Shown piece after piece: positions 8,983-16,960 of a stretch of DNA of 33,972 nucleotides. Numbering within the stretch: the stretch's first letter is position 1; each line of letters starts with the position of its first letter. Below the pieces are notes generated by a model. It did no database searches. It was not told where the DNA came from and saw nothing but the letters and a program-made list of their open reading frames with translations. Source of the DNA: a virus. The translations under genes were made by a program, and so were the position numbers. The DNA is taken from positions 1 through 33,972 of the IMG/VR virus record IMGVR_UViG_3300035190_001909; one strand, written 5' to 3'.

Positions 8983-9400
8983 CTGTACCACCTATAAATA
9001 TTTTTAAATTTTTAACTAAAAAAGTCCATTCAATTGGCTTTTCTTCCACGTTACGATCTAATTCTGGCCAGCCTTTTAATCGTCCTAATCCTGTACAAAG
9101 CGTTAAACCGTTTGTATCTTTAACTATAATTGGAATTTCTTTTGTGCCGTTTGGTGCTAACTCATCCGCTAATAATAAAGCCGATAGTTTATCATTTGTT
9201 TTAAATGTTGAAATAATTGTTACCGAAATTGTTCCCGTTCTATCTGGATTTTTTACAAAAATGGAATCGCCGTGCGCTCCTGATTTTAATGTATATAAAT
9301 CCTTTGTTCTTTTTACTTTAATAAAAGAACCATCAGCAAAACCAGTTACTTCTACACCGCCAATATTTACAATTGTTGATTCTGGATTATAAAGCGTCAT
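8975..9400 (-). CDS. Tail tube protein (DUF3277-like)
   Basis: The 141-residue protein directly follows the sheath gene and matches the inner tube family of simple myoviruses. It begins TLYNPESTIVNIGGVEVTGF, a typical tube start, and contains GAHGDSIFVKNPDRTGTISV (about residues 42-61), the conserved tube hairpin region. The protein would stack in hexamers inside the sheath to form the DNA channel. Its 3' end overlaps the chaperone start by eight bases. Family and position agree well. Confidence 0.86.
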   Translation of the reverse strand: MTLYNPESTIVNIGGVEVTGFADGSFIKVKRTKDLYTLKSGAHGDSIFVKNPDRTGTISVTIISTFKTNDKLSALLLADELAPNGTKEIPIIVKDTNGLTLCTGLGRLKGWPELDRNVEEKPIEWTFLVKNLKIFIGGTDD

Positions 9401-9408
9401 GTTTCCTC

Positions 9409-10452
9409 TTATAATTGGTAATTAATTTGAGCTTTAACTTTGTGAATTGCACCCGTTAAAATCAAATCTATTTTAATGTCATCAAGTATTCGTTTAGCTT
9501 TAATATTTTTTGATATTTTAGCAGGCTTTGGCATTTCAACTTTATATTCACTTACGATTTCATTTGCATTTTCTAAAACTTCATGAATACAATTTTGAAT
9601 AGTTACAATTCCGCTTTCCGTGAATAAAACTTTTTTACTATTTTTTAAAACAAAAAATATATTCTCTTGGACTCTTGCCTTAATAAAATCTAACCCAATT
9701 TTTATATCAATTGGCGTTCCGTCGCAAAGTGTCCCGTATCTAGTTACGTTAACGCCTGCTATCATTTGATAGGTGTTGCCATTTTTTGCAAATATATTTT
9801 CTGATTGAGTTCTGCTTAAACTGTCTGATTTAATCCCTGATAGCGTTTTATATGCAATTGTTGCTGTTCCTGCTTTATATGCTAAACATTGTCCAAGCTT
9901 TGCACATTCAGCAAATTTACTTGCTTCCTCCGAGTACATCCAAGCAGTATTTTTAAAGCCTGATTTTTTTAAAACGCTTCCTAAATCTTTTCCTGTTTCT
10001 TTAAACGGATTATCACGAGAAGCGGGATCAGATGTAGCGACAGCATAAATTTTTGCAGTTGTATCAATATATTTTGCAATAGAAATAATTTCGTCATCTT
10101 TTTTTGTGTATGTGGCCAAACCATACCAATCATCATTTACATTACTAATTTTGCTTAATGCTGTTGGCCAGTCATCAATTTTACCGTCTTCTTTTTTAGT
10201 AATTGGTGCAATAATTAACTGTGATGGTCTAGGCTCTTGTGCAAAAAAAGCACTAGCTGCAATGTATGCGCTATCGGTCGCAAGAAAACCGTCGTCTAAT
10301 ATTGCTTTTGATTCCGAATAAATTCTAAGAACATCATTAAATGAACTAGGAACGTTATCAGTAACAAATAGCCCAGTTCCAAACCCTTTTTGTGATATAC
10401 TTTGAGCGGAATTAACCGCCGTCACTTCTATAATTTCTTCAATTTGTGCCAT
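9409..10452 (-). CDS. Tail sheath protein (DUF3383-like)
   Basis: The 347-residue protein is predicted to form the contractile sheath. It has a DUF3383-type pattern: an N-terminal EIIEVTAVNSAQSISQKGFG segment, then FLATDSAYIAASAFFAQEPRP (quoted here in part as its core) around residues 55-75, and a C-terminal half with KIGLDFIKARVQENIFFVL at about residues 245-265. At this length it is close to other DUF3383 sheaths. Its presence together with baseplate J and gp25 establishes a contractile tail. The start overlaps the neck gene stop by 14 bases. Confidence 0.88.
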   Translation of the reverse strand: MAQIEEIIEVTAVNSAQSISQKGFGTGLFVTDNVPSSFNDVLRIYSESKAILDDGFLATDSAYIAASAFFAQEPRPSQLIIAPITKKEDGKIDDWPTALSKISNVNDDWYGLATYTKKDDEIISIAKYIDTTAKIYAVATSDPASRDNPFKETGKDLGSVLKKSGFKNTAWMYSEEASKFAECAKLGQCLAYKAGTATIAYKTLSGIKSDSLSRTQSENIFAKNGNTYQMIAGVNVTRYGTLCDGTPIDIKIGLDFIKARVQENIFFVLKNSKKVLFTESGIVTIQNCIHEVLENANEIVSEYKVEMPKPAKISKNIKAKRILDDIKIDLILTGAIHKVKAQINYQL

Positions 10453-10906
10453 AATTTAATTTAACCTTTTCTATATTTTCATGCGTTTCTATTTCTTCGT
10501 TTTTAAAATAAAAATAAGATTCAAAAGTCATTCGCGGTAAATAACTTTCACTAAATAAATATGATGTGTTTTTAATTTGGTTATTTTTTTTCCAAGATAT
10601 GTCAATATCTGCAAGCTTATTTTGTATTTCTTCTAGTGGCCACATGTTAGAAATTTTTATTGCATTTTTTGCAGCATCTGAGCCAATACAGTCAAAACAA
10701 ATTTCTAGCTCTAACAATTGGATATATTTTAATTGATTATCAATTATTTCTGTTTTTTTCCGACCAATAGGACTAATTCCTATAATATATACAGTAATAT
10801 AATTTTGTTTTTTTGTTTCACAATCTTGTTCTGCAATATAAACAGGTAAATTTAAATATTCAGAAACTAATTTACATATTTTTCTTATTTCATTTGTAAC
10901 TATCAT
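10439..10906 (-). CDS. Neck / tail terminator-like protein
   Basis: The 155-residue protein sits between the head-closure candidate and the sheath gene, the normal place for the tail terminator that ends the tube and sheath and joins the neck. It contains an N-terminal helix (EIRKICKLVSEYLNLPVYIA) followed by beta strands with YITVYIIGISPIGRKKTE and YIQLLELEICFDCIG, resembling the phage neck terminator group. No catalytic motif is seen. Overlaps at both ends with its neighbours support coupling. Assignment rests chiefly on gene order. Confidence 0.65.
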   Translation of the reverse strand: MIVTNEIRKICKLVSEYLNLPVYIAEQDCETKKQNYITVYIIGISPIGRKKTEIIDNQLKYIQLLELEICFDCIGSDAAKNAIKISNMWPLEEIQNKLADIDISWKKNNQIKNTSYLFSESYLPRMTFESYFYFKNEEIETHENIEKVKLNYGTN

Positions 10907-11222
10907 ACGAAAAAGCTATTGCCTCGTAGCGTGCAGAATTTCCTAGATAGTATTGGTCAATATATTTAATTTTATATACAATATTATTATATATAAATTC
11001 GTCATTTAATTTTATTTCTTTGTCTGCAAAGACAAGAACTGATGACTTTATTTTAGATAAATCTTTGTCGTTTATTAAGCGCATGCCGTTATATGGCTGT
11101 ATTCCTAAATATAATTCAATATTTTCTTTAACTATTTCTTCAAAAACACCGTCAATTAAGTCACCTTCTTTTCTAGTAATATTTATTTTTAGTCTCGGAA
11201 TTGCCCGCGGTTTTTGCTTCAT
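10890..11222 (-). CDS. Head closure / stopper-like protein
   Basis: About 110 residues from the ATG at 11222. The frame stays open to a TTG at 11237, but the ATG overlaps the preceding stop as ATGA and has GGA five bases upstream, so I use it. The protein is beta-rich with a KLNDEFIYNNIVYKIKYID hairpin near residues 70-90, a pattern seen in small head-closure proteins. Gene order (connector, this gene, terminator, sheath) suggests it plugs the portal-tail junction. Sequence support is weak. Confidence 0.6.
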   Translation of the reverse strand: MKQKPRAIPRLKINITRKEGDLIDGVFEEIVKENIELYLGIQPYNGMRLINDKDLSKIKSSVLVFADKEIKLNDEFIYNNIVYKIKYIDQYYLGNSARYEAIAFSYDSYK

Positions 11223-11671
11223 TTTTCCACTCTCCAAGAAACATTTCTTCTTAAATGGCCTTTATCAATCAATGGTTTTGATGATTTTTTCTTCTTTTTA
11301 GTATACTCGCTATTTTCTTTAAAACTTCCATTTGTTATTTCTAATTGCATTTCCTGCATCGCCTTAACACCAACTTTTCTAAATGCAGATTTAAAAGAAG
11401 CTTTAAAATTAATAGTATCCCTAACTGCATCTTCAATATCTTTTTTAAAATCTTTATTTTTATTTAGAGTTTGACGCATAAATGGGCGCGGTGGAATATT
11501 TTTACCATCTCCGTACTCATTTATTTTTGCAATAGTTGCTAATGTTAATTCAGAATCTTTTTCTTTTTTACCATCAAAAAATCCGACTTTTAATTTTGCG
11601 CCCGCCAAGTCTTCAAGGACACGTTTTAGTTTTTGATAGTTTTCAGTATTCGCTTGTATTTTAGTTGTCAT
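11219..11671 (-). CDS. HK97 gp10-like virion assembly protein
   Basis: About 150 residues if translation starts at the ATG at 11671, which overlaps the upstream gene stop by 11 bases. An in-frame GTG at 11710 would add 13 residues and a larger overlap and has no better ribosome site. The sequence KLKVGFFDGKKEKDS, then ATIAKINEYGDGKNIPPRPFM near residues 40-70 is the hallmark of this head-tail group (the NEYG...IPPRPF motif). The C-terminal part, with KPLIDKGHLRRNVSWRV, also fits. It would act in neck or tail completion. Confidence 0.82.
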   Translation of the reverse strand: MTTKIQANTENYQKLKRVLEDLAGAKLKVGFFDGKKEKDSELTLATIAKINEYGDGKNIPPRPFMRQTLNKNKDFKKDIEDAVRDTINFKASFKSAFRKVGVKAMQEMQLEITNGSFKENSEYTKKKKKSSKPLIDKGHLRRNVSWRVEK

Positions 11672-12089
11672 TACCGCGCCATGCTCTAGGATTGTCACCA
11701 TTCCTATCACTGAATTGAGTTTTATTTATTTCTTTATTATTTATATTTTTCTCATACTCATTTGCAGAAATTCCACCAATAAATATTGTACAACCCGAGA
11801 TATATTTATTTTCTAATTCTTTAGCTAATGTTTTATAATTGGATTGAATTTGAGACGCTTTTATACTCAATTTACCCTCTGTTTCATCAACATAACGGGA
11901 GTATTTTGCTATTAAAATGTAACAAGCTTCGATTGCCGCGGACTCAACATCTCCAAATGCGTCAATCAGAAATAAAATTTCGTTATCTAAAAGCAACGGA
12001 TCGTTTGCGTCCGTGTCTTGAATTAAAAAACGAAGTTTGTCTAATTTTGAAGCGTTCGGATTTCCAGAGTAACTAAAATTCATTGGCAC
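11661..12089 (-). CDS. Head-tail adaptor (DUF4054/gp6-like)
   Basis: The 142-residue protein has the adaptor signature LDKLRFLIQDTDANDPLLLD followed by EILFLIDAFGD (about residues 17-46), then a helical IEACYILIAKYSRYVDE segment. Such proteins form the ring below the portal. The C-terminus is polar and low in complexity (NINNKEINKTQF). It follows an uncharacterised small gene after a gap of about 26 bases and is coupled to the next gene by overlap. Good family resemblance, though the exact family name is uncertain. Confidence 0.75.
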   Translation of the reverse strand: MPMNFSYSGNPNASKLDKLRFLIQDTDANDPLLLDNEILFLIDAFGDVESAAIEACYILIAKYSRYVDETEGKLSIKASQIQSNYKTLAKELENKYISGCTIFIGGISANEYEKNINNKEINKTQFSDRNGDNPRAWRGNDN

Positions 12090-12115
12090 TTTCCTAAAAC
12101 ATTTAAATTAGTGTT

Positions 12116-12385
12116 TTAAATTGATTTACAGCGTTCATTTTTTTTAATGACCTGAGCATCATTTTTTTTATTTTCTACATTAAAAACTAGACCGTATTTA
12201 TTAGCGGAAGCCTGCACTTGCTCATGGGAGCCAATTAATTTTCTGACGTACAACTGGTTTGCTGCAAAATCAGTCAAACAATCTATTGGCTCGCCAAATT
12301 CCAAAACGCGCCCATGATAGTAAAGCCCCGCGCGTGCTTGGACGTAAAATTTTTCAATTTCATAAAATGGCGGTTGTCTTAACAT
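12116..12385 (-). CDS. Hypothetical protein between capsid and connector
   Basis: An 89-residue protein I do not recognise. Its first 60 residues look folded (EKFYVQARAGLYYHGRVLEF, then EPIDCLTDFAANQLYVRKLI) and the end is lysine-rich and polar. It lies between the major capsid and adaptor genes, where many phages have a small structural or assembly gene. The pattern of a short SH3-like strand pair followed by a helix would suit a head-associated protein, but that is inference. Twelve bases separate it from the capsid stop. Confidence 0.65.
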   Translation of the reverse strand: MLRQPPFYEIEKFYVQARAGLYYHGRVLEFGEPIDCLTDFAANQLYVRKLIGSHEQVQASANKYGLVFNVENKKNDAQVIKKNERCKSI

Positions 12386-12397
12386 ATTGTTACCTTA

Positions 12398-13405
12398 TTA
12401 TGATACGATGTTATCAATAAATACGCCTAATTCTTTCCCAACTAAACGCTGATCTCGTGCGTCCGATGTTCTGACGATGTGCGATTTACAATTGATATCC
12501 CACCACATTTCGGTACAAAAAGAACCATTCCCAATGCGATCAAATTCTCGATTACCGTTTAGTTGTTTTTGTAAACCTGTCCACGCAAATGTATATCCGC
12601 TTGCTGGAGTCTTTAAACCTGGGCTTTCAGGAACGTAACAAAGCAATGCTGATTTTCCTGATATATATTCGTTTGGTGTTGTTGTATCACCTTCTTTACC
12701 TTGGTTATAAATCGCATCCATAATATAAATATTATCTAATTCAAAAATAGCCGCGATTGTTTGCCGTGTGACAATTGCAGGGTCATCACCGCCTTTGTAC
12801 AATATCCTTGATAAAAGCTCGGTATTTTTCTTTAATTTTCTCCATGCAGGTTTTGATAATACTAATGTATTTGGCTCAAATCCTGTTTTTAAATAGACAA
12901 GCTCTTTCCAATCATCAATATTATCTATTGGCGCTGCGGTGCGTTGATCCCATTGGATAATATTATCTTCTTTATTTTCCTTACCGCCTTTAAAATTTGT
13001 TTCCCAGCAACCAGTTCTCATAAATGTTCTCGCGAAATTAATTTCACGATTTATCAAAGATTTTCTTGTTAGTAATTCGGTAGTATCTATCTGAATGTTT
13101 AACGGTTCGTCAGCATTAACTTGATGAGCAATTGGAATTTTTGTTTGTAATTCCCATGACTCACAAATATAAGCATCTTTGCTTTTAACAGTTAATTCGA
13201 TTGACGGAGCATTCCCACCTGGTGCAACTTTTTTTACATCATCCCTTAAATACTGCTTTGAATCATAAATAAAATAAGAAGCTGATTCTTTTTCAACTGG
13301 GATTTCAGGAAATATTTTATTTGCTACAAATTTATCTGCATCTTGTATATATGCAACAGATATATTTGTCATCGGTCTATTTATATGAATTTTATTATCG
13401 CTCAT
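12398..13405 (-). CDS. Major capsid protein
   Basis: The 335-residue protein has the layout of a major capsid protein of the E-like group. Its N-terminus (NRPMTNISVAYIQDADKFVA) and the NKIFPEIPVEKESASYFIYD segment are typical, the central part has FEPNTLVLSKPAWRKLK (around residues 177-195), and the end contains GYTFAWTGLQKQLNG. It follows the decoration and protease genes in the usual order. It overlaps the decoration gene stop by four bases. No long N-terminal delta domain is apparent, in keeping with a separate scaffold upstream. Confidence 0.88.
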   Translation of the reverse strand: MSDNKIHINRPMTNISVAYIQDADKFVANKIFPEIPVEKESASYFIYDSKQYLRDDVKKVAPGGNAPSIELTVKSKDAYICESWELQTKIPIAHQVNADEPLNIQIDTTELLTRKSLINREINFARTFMRTGCWETNFKGGKENKEDNIIQWDQRTAAPIDNIDDWKELVYLKTGFEPNTLVLSKPAWRKLKKNTELLSRILYKGGDDPAIVTRQTIAAIFELDNIYIMDAIYNQGKEGDTTTPNEYISGKSALLCYVPESPGLKTPASGYTFAWTGLQKQLNGNREFDRIGNGSFCTEMWWDINCKSHIVRTSDARDQRLVGKELGVFIDNIVS

Positions 13406-13770
13406 GCTGTTCCTTTATTATAAAACTTATGAAGTATAACTTCAATTATTTGCCCTTTTGTTCCTTTTTCCAAAGCCTTTGCTAAGATTAATTGGTTTTC
13501 TTTTGTTTTTACTGCGCATCCTTCCGCATCCGATGAAATAAAATCACCGTCTGCAATTACGTCTCCACAAATTATTTTTGCAAAACCGATTGTCCTTAAA
13601 AGTACAGTCTGGTCTTTGTAAAATTCATTTAATGAAACACCATCCGAATACTCGTTAAGTTTTGAAGTAAAAACCTTGCCGTCTCTTATTGTGCAAAATT
13701 TATATTGTTTTATCTCATTATCCCCTACTGGAAATGATGTTAAATCAATCCCTGCTCCTAATGTAGCCAT
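13402..13770 (-). CDS. Head decoration / DUF2190-like protein
   Basis: The 122-residue protein lies between scaffold/protease and major capsid, the usual position for a capsid cement protein. It is beta-rich and glycine-containing throughout, with GVSLNEFYKDQTVLLRTIGF (about residues 44-63) and IEVILHKF near the end, resembling DUF2190-type small head proteins. It would stabilise the capsid lattice from the outside. Start ATG at 13770 is four bases after the preceding stop. Family assignment is moderate. Confidence 0.7.
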   Translation of the reverse strand: MATLGAGIDLTSFPVGDNEIKQYKFCTIRDGKVFTSKLNEYSDGVSLNEFYKDQTVLLRTIGFAKIICGDVIADGDFISSDAEGCAVKTKENQLILAKALEKGTKGQIIEVILHKFYNKGTA

Positions 13771-13774
13771 TTAA

Positions 13775-14833
13775 TTATCTCCTAGCATTTTGTTTTATTG
13801 CTTTAGCGACTGCTTTTTCTTTTGTTAAATTTGAATCTTTATCCATATAGCTTTTTGCTATTATTTCAGTTTTTGATTGAGGAGTATTTGTTGTTTTGTC
13901 CTCTGGATTATCTTCCCCAAATGGAACAAAATTTGCGGATTTTTTAATTGTGTCTACTGCGCTATTTAACGTTTGTTCAATAATTTTAAATTGCTCTGGA
14001 TTATTTTTTGAAACAGCCATTAAAGCGTCAATTAAATTATCTTCGGCTGGTGTATATTTTTTTAAGTCAGAAACTTTTGTTTGAAATTCTTTCCTGATTG
14101 TTTCTGTTTTTTCTTTTTCATACTTAGCTAACATATCCTCATTTTGTTTTATAATAAAAGCTAATTCTGGAGAAGCTGATTTAATTATGTCTTCTTTTGT
14201 CTGCTCTTTTTTCTCTCCAAACTCTTTTTTTATTTCTTCTAATAAAGTTAAATTTGTTGCAACTTCTTTTTTAATATCTTCAATTTTTATTGTCATTTTT
14301 TTATTTTCTCCATCTAAACTTTTATTAAATTCAATTATTTGTACATTATTGGCAGGCTGATCAACGATAGATATTTCAAAAACATCAACGTCAGAAAGTC
14401 TTCTTTTTGGATTATTTATATATGGATTTTCTTTTGATTTTTGAATATTTTCTTGCTGTAATAACTCTGTTAAAGCGGTACCTTTTACGGAAAAACCTTT
14501 AAATTTTTCTTGTTCTATTTCCTCCTTTATTTTGTCATTTAAAGGCTCGAACTCGCCAAACCATGAACCTTCTTTAATTACTTGATCACCAATATTTATA
14601 TCACTTTTAGAGATATAACATTCAACTAATGCAATATCATCACTAATAACATGCTGTTTACCTGTTTGTAGCTGCTTCTTTTTCATGTAATTGTAGCAAG
14701 CTTTTTTTACTTCTTCTTTGCTTAATATATCGCCGTGTAAATCTGGTAAATCAGGCTGTAAAATTAAACCTGTTATTGTTTTATAATCTTTATTAAATTT
14801 GTATGATTTAGATATAATTTCAAACTTATTCAT
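13775..14833 (-). CDS. XkdF-like prohead protease fused to scaffold
   Basis: The 352-residue protein combines a protease-like N-terminal domain with a coiled-coil scaffold. The first 120 residues resemble XkdF: TGLILQPDLPDLHGDILS (residues 21-38), a conserved H61 in the KQHVI segment, and FSVKGTAL (114-121) holding a candidate serine, consistent with the His/Ser pair of such proteases. From about residue 180 the sequence is charged and helical, with EEIKKEFGEKKEQTKEDIIK, and probably serves as the internal scaffold later removed. A good ribosome site (GAGGTAGAGA before ATG) supports the start. Confidence 0.82.
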   Translation of the reverse strand: MNKFEIISKSYKFNKDYKTITGLILQPDLPDLHGDILSKEEVKKACYNYMKKKQLQTGKQHVISDDIALVECYISKSDINIGDQVIKEGSWFGEFEPLNDKIKEEIEQEKFKGFSVKGTALTELLQQENIQKSKENPYINNPKRRLSDVDVFEISIVDQPANNVQIIEFNKSLDGENKKMTIKIEDIKKEVATNLTLLEEIKKEFGEKKEQTKEDIIKSASPELAFIIKQNEDMLAKYEKEKTETIRKEFQTKVSDLKKYTPAEDNLIDALMAVSKNNPEQFKIIEQTLNSAVDTIKKSANFVPFGEDNPEDKTTNTPQSKTEIIAKSYMDKDSNLTKEKAVAKAIKQNARR

Positions 14834-14841
14834 TCTCTACC

Positions 14842-15660
14842 TCAAAATTTTATTACGACGAAACAACGACAACGCGCATGTAAGATTGGACGCTCAACTT
14901 TTGCACCAAAACCCGTTGTAAATAATTCTTCCATTTGGATTATTTGACCATTCATAGGCGCGCAGTTTGCACATTGTCTTTCATCGCTCGCTGTAACCCA
15001 TTCTTTTTTTGTATTTGTTGGAATATCCCCATCAGAAAACATTTGTTTTTGCATTAAATCCCTGCCTGCACTTACCGCATTTGCTGACTCTGTTAATGCG
15101 ATAGTTTCAGCTCTGAGCTTCAACATTTGCTTTGCTTTTTCTTCAACTATTTTTTTAATAACTTCTTTATTTGTATTTTTACTTAATAAATTGTCTTCAA
15201 TTGATTTTAACGTTTTAGATTGTGGAGCATTTAAATTTATATTTAGTTTTATTTTATCAGCAATTGTTTTAACTGATAACTGTCTGTCAATGCCTTCATA
15301 AACAATATCTTTTATAATTTTATCTTGTTGTTCTGTGAGTCCTGTAATTAATTTATTTGTTACAGTTTTTACTTGACTTAAGTTAACTTCCCTATCTAAA
15401 TCTAGCAAAATATGTTTTGTTTTTTCCATTTCATTTGCGGCTGTATTTATAGTACTTAAAATTACAGGAGAAAATTGTTTTAAATTTTGCTGAAATTTTT
15501 CAAAATTAATAGCTCTTTTAACTCGTGATAAATTTCTTTCTTCTATTGCCTTAATTAAATCGTCAATTTCAATTTCTTCATTAACGCTGTTTACAATATC
15601 TAAAAACACGTTTTTAAATTCACGCGATAGTTTTTTTATCAGAAATTCTACTTCAAACAT
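14842..15660 (-). CDS. Mu F-like minor head protein
   Basis: The 272-residue protein has the phage Mu F domain at its C-terminus: ETIALTESANAVSAGRDLM, then WVTASDERQCANCAPMNGQ (about residues 220-238) and finally HARCRCFVV. The two cysteine pairs could bind a metal ion. In Mu-like phages this minor head protein sits at the portal vertex and is needed for assembly and possibly injection. The N-terminal two thirds are helical. It overlaps the portal stop by eight bases. Confidence 0.88.
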   Translation of the reverse strand: MFEVEFLIKKLSREFKNVFLDIVNSVNEEIEIDDLIKAIEERNLSRVKRAINFEKFQQNLKQFSPVILSTINTAANEMEKTKHILLDLDREVNLSQVKTVTNKLITGLTEQQDKIIKDIVYEGIDRQLSVKTIADKIKLNINLNAPQSKTLKSIEDNLLSKNTNKEVIKKIVEEKAKQMLKLRAETIALTESANAVSAGRDLMQKQMFSDGDIPTNTKKEWVTASDERQCANCAPMNGQIIQMEELFTTGFGAKVERPILHARCRCFVVIKF

Positions 15661-16960
15661 TGCTTATATCCTCACCAATTTGCGGAATATTACCACGTTC
15701 GCGTATTTCTTTTTCGAGTGTATGATCAGGAGTTAAAGCCCCACATTGCACGAGTTCCATTATCGATTTTGCAAATATTTCAAAATCGATTGTATCAATA
15801 TTTCCATGTTTTATTTTGACCATATTTTCCAACGGCCAGTTGTTCATAATATATATTTGTCTGATCAGACTATCGTTAATAACATCTTGTACAACATCTA
15901 AATAATAATTTAATGATTGAGCAAATAGTTTGATTTTAACTTCGGCTAGGTTATAAGTACCACCTGCTTTTTTAGCTCCCATATACATAAAATCAGCTAA
16001 TAATTGAATTGCAATATTTGCTTCGTATCGTTCTATAATTGTATTTGTATCAATTTGTTTTTGTCCTGCCGCTTTAACCAGATCAAATTGAAATTGGCGA
16101 TGATTTGTTCCTTCATATATATTAGAAGGTAACAAAATACCCGCTTGCGTGTTGTTTCTTATATTTACTATTTGGCTTGCTAAATTATCGTATTGTCTTT
16201 TATTTTCATCTGTTTTTTTACTCATAATGCTAGCGGGAGCGTAAACAACAGGAATACCAGCAAGATCTCGCTCAATCGAAATGGCTTCAATTCGTCTTAT
16301 TTTTTTTACGGTTTCGTAACTCTCGTAACAGCCCCGAAGAATAGAAATGCCTTCAGGTAAATCACATTCTGTTGTTGTTCTAAAATGTAATAATCTTTCG
16401 ATGGGAATAAAAACCTCACGCCCACTTGATGGGATCCGCTGGAAAGCGCCAATTGGTGTCCCCGTAGGATCAAACGCCCATTTGATTATTGTTTTTTGTG
16501 ACCTTAAAGGAATTTTACGCGGCGCCCAAAGGCCATCTCGATAATTATGTTTAGAATAAAACCTACGATCAGTATGTAGCCCTAGTCTTTGCTTCCAAAC
16601 AATTTCTAACAAACTGTAACCATGCGGTAAAAATGTAAGCGCATCATTCATTGTCTGAGTAAAAGTTTTTTCCATATCATTGAGCATTTGTTCAACGATT
16701 ATTCCTCTTTTTTCTAAATCATTATCAACGCAATCAGTCGAATATTTCCAAGAAACATTGTAAAATAATTGATTCATGAGAGTCAAAACGCCGTTAATTG
16801 TTGCGTCGTTTTTTCTCATTTCATCAAATATTTCAGCGCCATTTCTGCTACGTAACTCAGGTACAAATTCCTCAAATGTATATCCAGAATTACGTAACGA
16901 ACCAGTGTCTCCAATCTCAATCATTTCATTACTTGTATTACTTAATTTCTTTACGCCCAT
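15653..16960 (-). CDS. Portal protein (DUF935-like)
   Basis: The 435-residue protein matches the Mu-type portal family. Early features are the RNGAEIFDEMRKNDATINGV stretch (about residues 38-57) and FTQTMNDALTFLPHGYSLLE; later come GSSGREVFIPIERLLHFR-like sequence and the conserved DLPEGISILRGCYESYETVK segment (about residues 200-219). Twelve copies would form the DNA channel and bind the terminase. It overlaps the large terminase by 10 bases upstream and the F-like gene by eight bases downstream. Confidence 0.9.
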   Translation of the reverse strand: MGVKKLSNTSNEMIEIGDTGSLRNSGYTFEEFVPELRSRNGAEIFDEMRKNDATINGVLTLMNQLFYNVSWKYSTDCVDNDLEKRGIIVEQMLNDMEKTFTQTMNDALTFLPHGYSLLEIVWKQRLGLHTDRRFYSKHNYRDGLWAPRKIPLRSQKTIIKWAFDPTGTPIGAFQRIPSSGREVFIPIERLLHFRTTTECDLPEGISILRGCYESYETVKKIRRIEAISIERDLAGIPVVYAPASIMSKKTDENKRQYDNLASQIVNIRNNTQAGILLPSNIYEGTNHRQFQFDLVKAAGQKQIDTNTIIERYEANIAIQLLADFMYMGAKKAGGTYNLAEVKIKLFAQSLNYYLDVVQDVINDSLIRQIYIMNNWPLENMVKIKHGNIDTIDFEIFAKSIMELVQCGALTPDHTLEKEIRERGNIPQIGEDISNV

